Positions 39,663 through 49,340 of a stretch of 64,000 nt of DNA are shown piece after piece; within the stretch, counting starts at the first letter, position 1; each line of letters starts with the position of its first letter. The position numbers and the translations under genes are program-made. Source of the DNA: Bellilinea sp034411135 (GTDB lineage Bacteria; Chloroflexota; Anaerolineae; Anaerolineales; Anaerolineaceae); assembly GCA_034411135.1 (NCBI GenBank), contig DAOUMN010000059.1:28968-92967 (forward strand), written 5' to 3'. The notes beneath the pieces were generated by a model. The model saw only the letters and a program-made list of their open reading frames with translations, was not told the DNA's origin and did not search any database.

Positions 39663-40762
39663 GCGGGTAAGGTTTGCTCCAGAATTCGTTGCCAGTTGGC
39701 ATGAAAAATCGCATCGGTATCCGCCGGGCTGAAACCGCGTTCCGCCAGCAGCCCTGCCACTTTGGGCAGATCGGCAATACTGTCGAGCTCCAGCGGGATT
39801 GCCGGATAACCAAAACCGCCATCGAAATCACTGCCAATCGCCACATGACGGGTACTACCGGTTACCTGACAAATGTGATCGATATGATCGACCAGCATCG
39901 CCAACCGCACGCGCTCGCGCGGTTCATGGTTTTGCCACCCCGGCACCAAAAAACGATTGAAGGGCATTACGCCTATCACTCCATCGCGTTCCGCAAGGCG
40001 TCGGATGATTGTATCGGAAAGGTGGCGGCGGGTTACATCGCCGTTCAACAACGCTGCGGCGTTGGCGTGGCTGCAAATGATCGTCTCCGAGTAGCAATCC
40101 AGCGCCTGCAATGCTGATTTTTCGTTCATGTGGGCGATATCCACAGTATAGCCCAACTCTGCCATTTGTTCCAGAAATTCCAATCCCTCGCGAGTGAATC
40201 CATTACCTTCGTGCATCCCACCGCACAGGCGCATCCCTGCCCAAACCGGACCGATCAAGCGCAAACCAGCCTGCCACCATTCCTCCAGCTGGCGGGCATC
40301 GCGCAGCCCTTCGGCACCCTCCATACTCAACACCAACCCTACCGGGTGGGTGATACTTGGAAAATCGACAGGCTGCGACTGCCAGGTATCCAGCAGGGAT
40401 TGCAGTTCGCGGCGCGTGCGCAGCAGGCAAAACTGGTCGGGCGCCTCGTCGCACAGGCGCAGGTAATACGCCAGTTGAGCACGCAGCAAGCGATCTGCTT
40501 CATCGAACGTGGCATAATCCTGGTTTTCAAAACTACCAGCTTTGTATCGCCGCGGGAGAATGAACAGAGTGGAAAATATCACCGCCACCTGTGCGCGCTG
40601 GTACTCTTCCCAGCCCAACAGTGCCTCTCCGTTGACTTGCACTGTGCGGCTGCCCGCTTCGCATTGGCGGGTAGCGTAGGCAGAAAGGCGAATGTCCCTG
40701 CCAAAAGTGAGGGCATTATACGCCAGGTCCTGGTGCGCATCGATCAGCAAGGGAATCGACAT
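39659..40762 (-). CDS. Membrane-type dipeptidase (peptidase M19)
   Basis: A 367-residue zinc dipeptidase of the renal-dipeptidase family. The first metal motif is DAHQDLAYN (H.D). The bridging Glu is in LSMEGAEG. His ligands follow in DIAHMNEKS and ICSHANAA, and the substrate-binding segment is AIGSDFDGGFG near residue 315. It hydrolyses dipeptides, including D-amino-acid ones, and may recycle cell-wall peptides. It has no signal peptide. It is followed by the membrane protein above (4-base overlap) and lies 90 bases from rpsA, behind an S1-terminator-like hairpin. Confidence 0.9.
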   Translation of the reverse strand: MSIPLLIDAHQDLAYNALTFGRDIRLSAYATRQCEAGSRTVQVNGEALLGWEEYQRAQVAVIFSTLFILPRRYKAGSFENQDYATFDEADRLLRAQLAYYLRLCDEAPDQFCLLRTRRELQSLLDTWQSQPVDFPSITHPVGLVLSMEGAEGLRDARQLEEWWQAGLRLIGPVWAGMRLCGGMHEGNGFTREGLEFLEQMAELGYTVDIAHMNEKSALQALDCYSETIICSHANAAALLNGDVTRRHLSDTIIRRLAERDGVIGVMPFNRFLVPGWQNHEPRERVRLAMLVDHIDHICQVTGSTRHVAIGSDFDGGFGYPAIPLELDSIADLPKVAGLLAERGFSPADTDAIFHANWQRILEQTLPA

Positions 40763-40780
40763 CCAATTTCTCTTAGAGAA

Positions 40781-40805
40781 AGAGACGCCCTCACAAGGCG
40801 TCTCT
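40781..40805 (-). terminator. Intrinsic terminator of rpsA
   Basis: AGAGACGCC (40781-40789) and GGCGTCTCT (40797-40805) form a 9-bp stem with a 7-base loop. On the minus strand a T/C-rich tract (TTCTCT) follows. It lies between the rpsA stop and the dipeptidase start. Confidence 0.75.
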
Positions 40806-40852
40806 TCGTATTATCATTCATCTCGCCAGGGAATTTCCTCTACCCGCCAGGG

Positions 40853-42094
40853 TCACTCACTTGCGGGCGTGGCGCCTTCTTCTTTTTCTTCTTCAACGTC
40901 CTCTTCGAGGACTTCTTCCAGCGCCATCCAATCCATGTCGGCATACGCCATCGATTCAACCCGCCGCAGGCTGAGACCAATGCGGTGATTTTCGGCATCG
41001 ACCTTGATCACCCGCAGGGTCACTACATCGCCTTCCTTCAACACTTCCTTGGGATGCTCTATGCGCTTTTCGCTGATTTCCGAGATGTGGATCAAGCCCT
41101 CAACGTCTTCGTCAATTCGCGCAAATGCGCCAAACTTAGTCAGGCGGGTAATGGTACCTTCGATCAACTGCCCAACCTGATACTGAGCGGCTTTCTGCAC
41201 CCAGGGGTCTTCCAGCAACTGGCGGATCGAGAGACCAATCCGTTTTTTGTCGCGGTCAATGGAAATGATTTTGACCTTGACTTCCTGACCAACTTTGAGT
41301 ACTTCGGCAGGGTGCTGAATGCGTTCCCAGGAGATTTCGGATAGGTGCACCAAACCGTCCGCCCCGCTGATGTTGACGAATGCACCAAAGTCCGCCAGGC
41401 TGGTCACCCGCCCCGCGCGCACTTCACCTTCTTGCAGCGTGTCGATCACTCGTTCCTTGATCGTCTCACGAGTTTCGGTATTGGCAGCCCGTTCGGAGAG
41501 GATCAGGCGGCGGCGTTCGCGGTCGACTTCGATCACGCACACATCGATTTCCTCACCAATCATCTTGCTCCAGCGCTGTTCGGGGGTGTCACCGCCGCTT
41601 TCTGCCCGGCGCGACAGACTGACCTGCGAAGCCGGCACAAAGCCGCGCAGCCCGCCCAACGGGACGATCAAACCACCTTTGTTATAGCCCACAATCTTGC
41701 TGTGATACGACTCTTTGGAATTGAGCAGGTTTTCTGCCTGCTGCCAGCTGGCTTCTTCCCGGGCGCGGACGTAGGAAAGCACCAGATTTCCATTGGAATC
41801 TTCCGGATTGATGACGTAAACCGGAATTTCCATTCCTACTTTCAACTCTTCCAATTCCTCGCGCGGGATGGATTCGTATTCCCGACCACTGATCACGCCT
41901 TCGGATTTGGTACCCACGCTCACCAAAATTTGACCGGGGGTAATGCTTGCGATCATACCGGTGCGAATTTCCCCTTGCTGGGGAAAGTCAATGGTCATGC
42001 CCTCCTGTTCTAACAGGGAAGCCATGTTGTTGTTTTCTGCTTGATGATTCTCGGGCTGAGTTTCCTGCTCGAGAGGTGCGTGGTTTTGATCCAT
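40853..42094 (-). CDS. rpsA: Ribosomal protein S1-like, four S1 domains
   Basis: A 413-residue protein with four S1 RNA-binding domains. Motifs recur as GMIASITPGQILVSVG, VVPLGGLRGFVPASQVS-like, GRVTSLADFGAFVNISGADGLVHLSEISWERI and GTITRLTKFGAFARIDEDVEGLIHISEIS. The first two are more divergent, as in S1 of other bacteria; the length resembles Gram-positive and Chloroflexota S1 (4 domains) rather than six-domain E. coli S1. It bridges mRNA to the 30S subunit or acts as an RNA chaperone. The N-terminus is a Gln/Glu/Asn-rich tail; an internal start at MASLLEQEGMTIDF is possible. It is downstream of secA. Confidence 0.93.
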   Translation of the reverse strand: MDQNHAPLEQETQPENHQAENNNMASLLEQEGMTIDFPQQGEIRTGMIASITPGQILVSVGTKSEGVISGREYESIPREELEELKVGMEIPVYVINPEDSNGNLVLSYVRAREEASWQQAENLLNSKESYHSKIVGYNKGGLIVPLGGLRGFVPASQVSLSRRAESGGDTPEQRWSKMIGEEIDVCVIEVDRERRRLILSERAANTETRETIKERVIDTLQEGEVRAGRVTSLADFGAFVNISGADGLVHLSEISWERIQHPAEVLKVGQEVKVKIISIDRDKKRIGLSIRQLLEDPWVQKAAQYQVGQLIEGTITRLTKFGAFARIDEDVEGLIHISEISEKRIEHPKEVLKEGDVVTLRVIKVDAENHRIGLSLRRVESMAYADMDWMALEEVLEEDVEEEKEEGATPASE

Positions 42095-42191
42095 ACCGTC
42101 TAGTACTCCAGTGGAAAAAAGTTACTGCTCATTATAAAGGCGATTAGGGATATTGGCAACCCTGCGGCGGTTATTCTCATTCCATGCCCTA

Positions 42192-45100
42192 TCAGTGTCT
42201 GCGGCGCTTCTTTTTCCTCGCCGAGCGCGAATCGCCGTCGTTACGGGCAACATTTCCAGCCGGATTAGCCGCAGGCGCGCTGGTTGCCTGTGGCAGAGCT
42301 TCTTCGCTGCTGCGCTCACGCCCAACCTGCACGGTTGCACTGCGGCTGGGCTGAGCGGTAAACATGCGCGAGACCACACCGGCACGGATATCCTTAAGCA
42401 ATGTGGAGAACAATTCGGACGCGCGCCCCTTATACTGCACCAATGGATCGCGTTGAGCATAAGCTTCCAGCCCGATCGATACACGCAGCGCATCCACCCG
42501 GGTCAGGTAATCGACCCATAATTGGGATATCACGCCCAACAGCAGTTCGCGGTAGATTTCATTTTGCAGCCGTTCTCCCAATTGCAGCGCAATTTGAATC
42601 AATTCTTCGCCGGGCAACTCTCTCAAATCCACTTCGGCGATCTCCTCGAAGCGCTCACTGCCCAGCTTTTGGCGCAATTGATCCTGCAAGAGCGGGCTCA
42701 AGCGTGCCAGGGGCGTCTCGGTTTGGATCAAGCGGCGCAGTTCGTAATTGCCCCACACCTGTTGAAGCGCACGCCGCGCGCCGTCCAGGTGCTCCAAAAT
42801 TTCCTCGTTGAGCTCCTCCGCCGGGCGGTTTTCCAGACGGCTGGCAGCATGGAACACGTAGGTCAGACGGATGACCTGCTGCCGTCCACGGCGATGGGTG
42901 CGCCGATCGAAGGTCAACCGGCTACCCTGCATCATCATCCCCAGTAGCCCAATCAGCGCCGCCTGATTTTGCTCCAGCGCCACCTTGCTATCGCCAACCT
43001 TTTCCAGAGCCGTGTCCAAATCGCGTGCAATCTGCCCATCCTTATCCGCCAGCCGCTCGGTGCGCTCGCGCAGCAACCGCTCGACCTCGGCATAGATCAT
43101 CCGCGCCGCATCGTCCCAATCCTTGCCCTGCACCTGCGCCGGACGAAAATCCAACTCCTCCACCCGCCGTTGCAGCGCGCCGATCACCCGCACCAATGTA
43201 GTGGAAAGCAAAGCTGCTTCCACCTGGTCCTTGATCCGCTCCGCCAGCAACACGTCGCCTTGTGCCAGCGTGCGCATTTCCTCGCCGCTCAGACGCAGCG
43301 GCACGCGCACCAGGCTGGATAACTCATCCACCAGTTCCTGCGGTCGAATCGTCCCACCTGCCTCTTCCACGCGGTCGGGCAATCCTTCGAAAAAGGTGTC
43401 CACGGTTTCCAGGCGTTCAGACAACTGCTGCTGAATGGCTTCCTCGCTGCGTTCGAGCAATTGTTCTGTCGCCCGCAGCAGATGGTTGCTCTCCGCTTCC
43501 AGGGCGTTGTGCGCCAGGTCCAGCAGCGCATCGCGCAGCTGCGCCACGCTGACCGGTGAGTCTCCCAACGCTTCTTCCAATTCTTCGATCATCAAGCGCA
43601 GAGTGTACGAAGGATACGCTACACCTTCGAAGGTGATTGGCGGTTGAATTTCATCCAGGTAAGCCAGCAGTTTCCAGGGTCCTTCGGCATCCTCCAACGC
43701 AGCCTGCACGCGCTGCTTGATCTCATTAAGCAGCATTTCGTGCACATCATCACTCAGGTCTTCCTTAACAAATACCCGGTCGCGCTGCTCATAAATGCGT
43801 TTGCGCTGCATATTGAGTACGTCATCGTATTCGAGCAGATGCTTGCGGATATCAAAGTTGTTGCCTTCCACGCGCCCCTGCGACTGTTCGACCAGGCGCG
43901 CCACCAGGTTGTTTTCGATCGGCAGGCTCTCGTCGATGTTCAAGCGCGCCATCATATTTTCCACCTGTTGACCGCCAAACAGGCGCATCAATTCATCTTC
44001 CATCGAAAGATAGAAGCGTGAGGAACCCGGGTCGCCCTGGCGGGCAGCGCGCCCGCGCAGCTGGTTGTCGATGCGCCGCGCCTCGTGACGTTCGGAACCG
44101 ATTACGTGCAATCCGCCCAGCTGGCGCACCTTTTCCATTTCATCCATGTACTGCAGAAAAGCGCGCACCGATTCCTCATAAATTCCGTAATCGGCGCTAT
44201 TCATTTTTAACAGTGCCTGGCGGCGTTGTTCATTTGACATTTCATAAGGGTCGCCGACCACGCGGTTGAGCACGCGAATTACATCCGCCAGAATATCTTC
44301 ATCCAGCTCGCCGCCCAGCTTGATATCCACACCGCGCCCCGCCATATTGGTGGCAATGGTAACAGCGCCAAACGCACCAGCGCGGGCAATGATCAACGAT
44401 TCCTCGTCATGTTTGCGCGCATTGAGCACCTGATGCGGCACCCCCCCTTGCAGTACCTTGAGAAGACGCGGCCGGTCCTCCTCGCCCAGGTTGAGCAGGT
44501 CAAGCAGGCGGTCGAGGTTTTCGCCCTCCTCCGGGTTGATCGAGGTCATACCCACCGAGCGGGCAAAGGTGCGCAGTTCACCCAGGTTGAGGTCTGGGAG
44601 CGGTTTGTATAAAAACTGCAGTTCCGGGATGGCCACTTCGCTTTCCTGGCGGTTATGCTTGCGCAGCCAGGCATGCCGAATGAGCAACGTCTGCATCATA
44701 CGCCGCAACAGTTCGGGCTGCAAGCGCAGCGACAGCCGTTCGGAATGTTCCACCGAAGTCGTACCGACCAGTTGCGGACGACCGCGCACGTGATAATGGA
44801 CGATTTCCTGTACAATGGCGCGAATTTTGGCTTCTTCGGTGCGGTAGATCACGTCCGGGTAGTCTTTGCGCCGCCAAAAGACAGGCGCTTTGAGTGCATC
44901 TTCCTTGCGGACGTAATAACTGTACTTGTATCCGTATTCGTCTTTGTCGGTGACTTCCACCAACTGCGGGTTAGGCTGAATAGCGCGATATTCCAGGTTC
45001 GTGGGGATAGGCAATACTTCCAGTTTGTAGATCTTGGAAAACTCTTCTGCCTCGGTGAGCGCAGTGCCAGTCATTCCAGCCAGTTTTTGATACATGCGGA

Positions 45101-46325
45101 AGTAATTCTGGATGGTGATGGTTGCGTAGGTGATATTTTCCGGCTCAACCTTGACACCTTCCTTGGCTTCCACTGCCTGGTGCAAACCTTCCGACCAGCG
45201 CCGGCCGGGCATCAACCGTCCAGTAAACTCATCGATGATCACCACCTTGCCGCCCTGTACCAGGTAATCCTTGTTGCGCTTGAAGAGGAACTGCGCCTTG
45301 AGCGCCTGTTCCAGATAACCTAACACACGCGCCTGCTCGGGATGAATATCCTCCGGGCGTTCCGGATCGACCAGCGGCATGTCCAGAATTTCTTCGACAT
45401 GCGCCATGCCCACCTCGGTCAGCGTAACCGTCCGGTCACGCTCATTAATCTCGTAATCCTCTTCCTTCAGAGCGCGTACGACCTGTGCCATCTTTATGTA
45501 CCATTCCGCCTCGTCGGCTGCCGGGCCTGAAATGATCAACGGGGTACGCGCCTCGTCGATCAGGATGTTATCCACTTCATCTACAATGGCGTAATAATGA
45601 CCGCGCTGCGAGCGCTCGTCCAGCCGGTAGGTCAGGTTGTCACGCAGGTAGTCGAAGCCAAATTCACTGTTCGTCCCGTAGGTAATATCCGCCAGGTAGG
45701 CTTCTGCGCGATCCACCATACGCAGCTGATGCTGGTCTTCAAAGGGAGAGGTTTTCTCCAGGTCAACCAGGAAGGCTTTTTTGCCATTTTCGGTGCGGCT
45801 TGCCATTTGCAACACGCCCACGCTGAGACCCAGCAGTTGGTAAATTGGCGCCATCCAGCGCGCGTCGCGCCGGGCAAGATAATCGTTGACCGTGACCAGG
45901 TGCACTCCGCGCCCGGTCAGCGCGTTGAGATACAGAGGCAAAGTAGCGACCAGAGTTTTCCCTTCTCCGGTACGCATTTCAGCGATTTTGCCCTCATGCA
46001 ATACCATGCCGCCAATTAATTGAACTTCGTAATGGCGCAGCCCGATGGTGCGTTTGCTTGCCTCGCGCACAACCGCGAAAGCCTGCGGCAAAATCTCATC
46101 CAGGGTGTCTTTTTCAACCCGCTGGCGCTCTTTCTCATCCTCAATACCATCCACCGCCTGGCGCAATTGCTGGCGAAATTCATCCGTCTTGGCGCGCAGG
46201 GCTTCATCAGAGTACTTCTCGAATTCGGCTTCGAGCTGGTTGATCTGTTCGGCGCGCTCAGCCAGGCGTTGCACTTCGCGTTTATTCGGGTCACCGCCCA
46301 AAAAATTGACGATTTTCTTAAACAT
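42192..46325 (-). CDS. secA: Preprotein translocase ATPase SecA, greatly extended
   Basis: A 1377-residue SecA, about 500 residues longer than E. coli SecA (901). The ATPase core is intact: Walker A MRTGEGKTLVA near 122, ILIDEARTPLIISG (DEAD-box variant), IDEFTGRLMPGRRWSEGLHQAVEAKEG (split by the family), MTGTA, TTSVEHSE, ATNMAGRG and QLRGRAARQGDPGSSRFYLS. Extra segments appear after SVEHSERLS (about residues 535-625), after VDIKLGGELDEDI (about 676-735), and above all in the helical-scaffold region from about 850 to 1268, where E. coli has far fewer residues. The zinc-binding C-terminus is missing; the tail is basic, ARKKKRRRH. The ATG at 46325 follows AAGGTGAG; GTG at 46334 is less likely. 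Confidence 0.97.
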   Translation of the reverse strand: MFKKIVNFLGGDPNKREVQRLAERAEQINQLEAEFEKYSDEALRAKTDEFRQQLRQAVDGIEDEKERQRVEKDTLDEILPQAFAVVREASKRTIGLRHYEVQLIGGMVLHEGKIAEMRTGEGKTLVATLPLYLNALTGRGVHLVTVNDYLARRDARWMAPIYQLLGLSVGVLQMASRTENGKKAFLVDLEKTSPFEDQHQLRMVDRAEAYLADITYGTNSEFGFDYLRDNLTYRLDERSQRGHYYAIVDEVDNILIDEARTPLIISGPAADEAEWYIKMAQVVRALKEEDYEINERDRTVTLTEVGMAHVEEILDMPLVDPERPEDIHPEQARVLGYLEQALKAQFLFKRNKDYLVQGGKVVIIDEFTGRLMPGRRWSEGLHQAVEAKEGVKVEPENITYATITIQNYFRMYQKLAGMTGTALTEAEEFSKIYKLEVLPIPTNLEYRAIQPNPQLVEVTDKDEYGYKYSYYVRKEDALKAPVFWRRKDYPDVIYRTEEAKIRAIVQEIVHYHVRGRPQLVGTTSVEHSERLSLRLQPELLRRMMQTLLIRHAWLRKHNRQESEVAIPELQFLYKPLPDLNLGELRTFARSVGMTSINPEEGENLDRLLDLLNLGEEDRPRLLKVLQGGVPHQVLNARKHDEESLIIARAGAFGAVTIATNMAGRGVDIKLGGELDEDILADVIRVLNRVVGDPYEMSNEQRRQALLKMNSADYGIYEESVRAFLQYMDEMEKVRQLGGLHVIGSERHEARRIDNQLRGRAARQGDPGSSRFYLSMEDELMRLFGGQQVENMMARLNIDESLPIENNLVARLVEQSQGRVEGNNFDIRKHLLEYDDVLNMQRKRIYEQRDRVFVKEDLSDDVHEMLLNEIKQRVQAALEDAEGPWKLLAYLDEIQPPITFEGVAYPSYTLRLMIEELEEALGDSPVSVAQLRDALLDLAHNALEAESNHLLRATEQLLERSEEAIQQQLSERLETVDTFFEGLPDRVEEAGGTIRPQELVDELSSLVRVPLRLSGEEMRTLAQGDVLLAERIKDQVEAALLSTTLVRVIGALQRRVEELDFRPAQVQGKDWDDAARMIYAEVERLLRERTERLADKDGQIARDLDTALEKVGDSKVALEQNQAALIGLLGMMMQGSRLTFDRRTHRRGRQQVIRLTYVFHAASRLENRPAEELNEEILEHLDGARRALQQVWGNYELRRLIQTETPLARLSPLLQDQLRQKLGSERFEEIAEVDLRELPGEELIQIALQLGERLQNEIYRELLLGVISQLWVDYLTRVDALRVSIGLEAYAQRDPLVQYKGRASELFSTLLKDIRAGVVSRMFTAQPSRSATVQVGRERSSEEALPQATSAPAANPAGNVARNDGDSRSARKKKRRRH

Positions 46326-46348
46326 AAAACTCACCTTTCTGCGGCTGG

Positions 46349-46377
46349 ATTATAGCATAGTCGCTGAAAGGGATAAA
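46349..46377 (-). promoter_or_regulatory. Probable secA promoter
   Basis: Minus-strand TATAAT (46349-46354) lies 24 bases before the secA ATG. The region 17 bases further upstream is TTTATC (46372-46377), a weak -35. Confidence 0.5.
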
Positions 46378-46382
46378 ACCAT

Positions 46383-46427
46383 TGTCCGGCTGGCACAATG
46401 CTCATCGTACAAGACACCAGCCGGACA
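46383..46427 (-). terminator. Long inverted repeat after the dehydrogenase operon
   Basis: TGTCCGGCTGG (46383-46393) pairs with CCAGCCGGACA (46417-46427) around a 23-base loop. On the minus strand it lies between the E3 stop and the secA promoter and is followed by a weak T-rich tract (GGTTTTATC). Confidence 0.55.
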
Positions 46428-46435
46428 GGATTTAA

Positions 46436-47833
46436 TCAGATGTGAATGGCGTGTCCGCTCAAGCCGTGCGCCGCCTCCATAATGACCTCGCTCAAGGTTG
46501 GGTGGGCATGCACATTGCGGGCAATTTCTTCAACCGTCAACTCCATATTGTGCGCCAGAGTCAATTCTGGCAACAATTCGGTAACTTCGGGTCCGATCAT
46601 ATGGGCGCCCAAAATTTCCCCGTATTTGGCGTCAGCAACAATTTTGACGAAACCAGCATAATCACCCAGCCCGAGCGCTTTGCCATTGGGCTGGAAGGGA
46701 AAACGCCCTACCTTAACCTCGTAACCTTCGGCTTTGGCTTGTGCCTCGGTTAAACCAAAGGAAGCCACCTGCGGCTGAGAGTAGGTGGCGCGCGGCATCA
46801 TCCGGTAGTCCAGCTTGACTGTTGGCTGACCGGCGATGTTCTCGGCGCACACAATCCCCATCGCCGAAGCAACATGCGCCAGCAACAATTGACCGGTCAC
46901 ATCGCCGATTGCCCAGATGCCCGCAATGTTGGTCGCCATGCGTTCATCTACCTTAATAAAGCCACGCTCGTTCAGCACAACACCGGCGCTTTCCAACCCC
47001 AAATCAGCCGTATTAGGTTTGAAGCCGATTGCCACCAGCGCCTGTTCGGCTTCCAGGGTTTGTTCTTTGTTCCCATCCGAAACCCTGACGCTGACCCCCT
47101 GATCGGTCGTTTCGACTGCCAGTACCTTGTGCCCGGTGAGCAATTGAATTCCACGTTTGGTGAACGCCTTTGCCAGTTCGGCACTAACTTCTTCGTCTTC
47201 CAGCGGAACCACCCGCGGAAGCATCTCAACAATCGTTACCCGTGTGCCGTACGAATTCCAAACCGTCGCGAATTCGACCCCAATTGCCCCTGCCCCGATG
47301 ATCACCACCGATTCCGGGCGGCGCGTTTGAAGAATGGCTTCCCAGTAGGTCAACACCTTTTCACCGTCGGCTTTAACCCCAGGGATCATCGCGGCTTGCG
47401 CGCCGGTTGCCAGGATGATATTTTTCGTCTTGAACGACTGTGCCTTGCCTTCACTATCGGTTACCTCAACGGTGTCCCTGGCGGTCAGTCGAGCTGTCCC
47501 CATGTGCACATCGATTTTGTTCTTTTTCATCAAGAAGCCGACCCCCTGCACCAGCCGCTTGGAAACCTTGCGGCTGCGGTCAACCGCCGCGGCATAATCC
47601 AGTTGCAGGTTCTCGAATGAAATGCCAAATTCACCCGCCCGTTCGCGCAGGATGTGCGCCAATTCGGCATTGCGCAGCAATGACTTAGAGGGAATACAGC
47701 CCACATTCAGACACACGCCGCCCAGAAATTCTTTTTCCACCACCGCGGTTTTCATGCCCAGTTGAGCCGCCCGGATTGCTGCCACATAGCCGCCCGGTCC
47801 CGCACCGATCACCATCACATCGTAGTCACTCAT
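46436..47833 (-). CDS. lpdA: Dihydrolipoyl dehydrogenase (E3)
   Basis: A 465-residue flavoprotein that re-oxidises dihydrolipoyl groups with NAD+. The FAD site is VIGAGPGGYVAAIRAAQLG, the redox disulfide is in GGVCLNVGCIPSKSLL, the NAD site is VIIGAGAIGVEFATVWNSYG and the C-terminal His-Glu base is in HAHPTLSEVIMEAAHGL. It closes the E1 alpha-E1 beta-E2-E3 cluster, 119 bases downstream of E2. The length and motifs are standard. Confidence 0.97.
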   Translation of the reverse strand: MSDYDVMVIGAGPGGYVAAIRAAQLGMKTAVVEKEFLGGVCLNVGCIPSKSLLRNAELAHILRERAGEFGISFENLQLDYAAAVDRSRKVSKRLVQGVGFLMKKNKIDVHMGTARLTARDTVEVTDSEGKAQSFKTKNIILATGAQAAMIPGVKADGEKVLTYWEAILQTRRPESVVIIGAGAIGVEFATVWNSYGTRVTIVEMLPRVVPLEDEEVSAELAKAFTKRGIQLLTGHKVLAVETTDQGVSVRVSDGNKEQTLEAEQALVAIGFKPNTADLGLESAGVVLNERGFIKVDERMATNIAGIWAIGDVTGQLLLAHVASAMGIVCAENIAGQPTVKLDYRMMPRATYSQPQVASFGLTEAQAKAEGYEVKVGRFPFQPNGKALGLGDYAGFVKIVADAKYGEILGAHMIGPEVTELLPELTLAHNMELTVEEIARNVHAHPTLSEVIMEAAHGLSGHAIHI

Positions 47834-47952
47834 TGGTCTTTCCTCTTTTCAATGTAAGTTTTCGCACTGACACTTCTGGCTCAATTACCATTGTACATTT
47901 TCTATCCAACTTAAAGGAGTGGACATACAACCCTGCCCACTACAAACCATCG

Positions 47953-49299
47953 CTAAACGCTCCAGTTCTGCAATCCCTGCACGATCTTACCCAGGAAACC
48001 ATCGGCGGAAGCGCCATCCAGGATGCGGTGATCAAAGGTAAACGACAGATAGACCATTGGGCGCACCGCGATGGCATCGCCTTCCACCACCACTGCCCGC
48101 TTCTGCACTGCCCCCACGCCAAGGATGCCACACTGCGGCTGGTTGATGACCGGCGTGGCAAACAGTGAGCCGCTGATGCCGTGGTTAGTGATCGAAAAGG
48201 TGCCACCTTTGACCTCATCCGGCTGCAATCGGTGCGTCCTCGCGCGCTCCGCCAGGTCATTAATCGCCCGCGCCAGCCCCAGCAATGAAAGTCCGTCAGC
48301 GCGGCGGATGACCGGCACAATCAAGCCTTCCTCACCCAGCGACACGGCAATTCCCAGGTTAATTTCGCCGTGCAGGATCAACCCATCGTCGCTCCATGAG
48401 GAGTTGACCTGTGGAAACGCCTTGAGTGCCGCCACGGTCGCGGCAGCAAAATACGCTGTGTAGGTCAAATTGACCCCATCACGCGCAAAGGCTGATTTGG
48501 TCGCATCCCGGTGAGCCACCACCTGTTTGAGATCGGCTTCCATTACCGTGGTGACATGCGGAGCAATGCGTTTGCTGAACACCATGTGCTCTGCAATGCG
48601 TTTGCGCATTGCAGTGTGCGCCACCAGCCGGTCGCCAGCCACTGGTTGTGCGGGCGATTGCTGGATCGGCTTGGCAGTCGTCGCTACCGAATGCTCAGGT
48701 TCAGACGTGACAGGCGGTGCGCCGCCTGGAAACATCAACTCAGTTGGGCGGAACAGGTCGCCTTCACCAGGAGTTTCCCAAATTGCCGGCTGCTCTCCGC
48801 TTTCAGACGCTGCGCCGCTTTCGATGTATGCCAGCACATCCTTTTTGGTAATCCGTCCACCCTGACCGCTGCCCTGAATACGGGTCAGATCAAGGTTATG
48901 TTCGGCTGCCAGTTTTGCCACCACCGGGGAGATGAAACCCAATTCCCGGTCGCGCCCGGCAGCAACCGGCTTACCCGCCAGGACAGCCGCTTGCAGCGGG
49001 TGGGCTGCCTCTCTGGTGGGATGAACATCTCCACCGGCAGATGATTCACCCAGGCTCTCACCCGGTTCGCCGATCCAGGCAATGATCGTTCCGGCTTTGA
49101 CGGTCTCGCCTTCCGGCACTAGAATTTTGAGCAGCACACCTTCTGCCGGGCTGGGAATTTCCGAATCCACTTTGTCGGTATTGACCTCCAGGAGCGACTC
49201 GAACTCGGCGATTCTCTCACCTTCTTGCTTGAACCAGCGCGTTACCGTTCCTTCGACCACCGATTCGCCCAACTGGGGCATGATCACTTTTGTAGCCAT
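47953..49299 (-). CDS. Dihydrolipoamide acyltransferase (E2) of a 2-oxo-acid dehydrogenase complex
   Basis: A 448-residue protein with one N-terminal lipoyl domain (lysine in LLEVNTDKVDSEIP), a Pro/Ala/Thr-poor linker, an E3-binding domain (ISPVVAKLAAEHNLDLTRIQ, then G.GRITKKDVL), and a C-terminal acyltransferase with active-site FTFDHRILDGASADGF (H and D). An inner sequence IAPHVTTVMEADL is typical of branched-chain acyl-transferases. It lies between E1 beta (41 bases upstream) and E3. The substrate is probably branched-chain acyl or acetyl; sequence alone does not settle this. Confidence 0.93.
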   Translation of the reverse strand: MATKVIMPQLGESVVEGTVTRWFKQEGERIAEFESLLEVNTDKVDSEIPSPAEGVLLKILVPEGETVKAGTIIAWIGEPGESLGESSAGGDVHPTREAAHPLQAAVLAGKPVAAGRDRELGFISPVVAKLAAEHNLDLTRIQGSGQGGRITKKDVLAYIESGAASESGEQPAIWETPGEGDLFRPTELMFPGGAPPVTSEPEHSVATTAKPIQQSPAQPVAGDRLVAHTAMRKRIAEHMVFSKRIAPHVTTVMEADLKQVVAHRDATKSAFARDGVNLTYTAYFAAATVAALKAFPQVNSSWSDDGLILHGEINLGIAVSLGEEGLIVPVIRRADGLSLLGLARAINDLAERARTHRLQPDEVKGGTFSITNHGISGSLFATPVINQPQCGILGVGAVQKRAVVVEGDAIAVRPMVYLSFTFDHRILDGASADGFLGKIVQGLQNWSV

Positions 49300-49340
49300 C
49301 CTACCTCCTCAATTCGCCGAACTTTCCGCACCGGACAGCC

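Noticed and set aside
40130..41344. A 404-codon plus-strand open frame
   Set aside because: It lies antisense to the M19 dipeptidase and ribosomal protein S1, both of which have clear motifs, and its protein is biased by the opposite reading frame.
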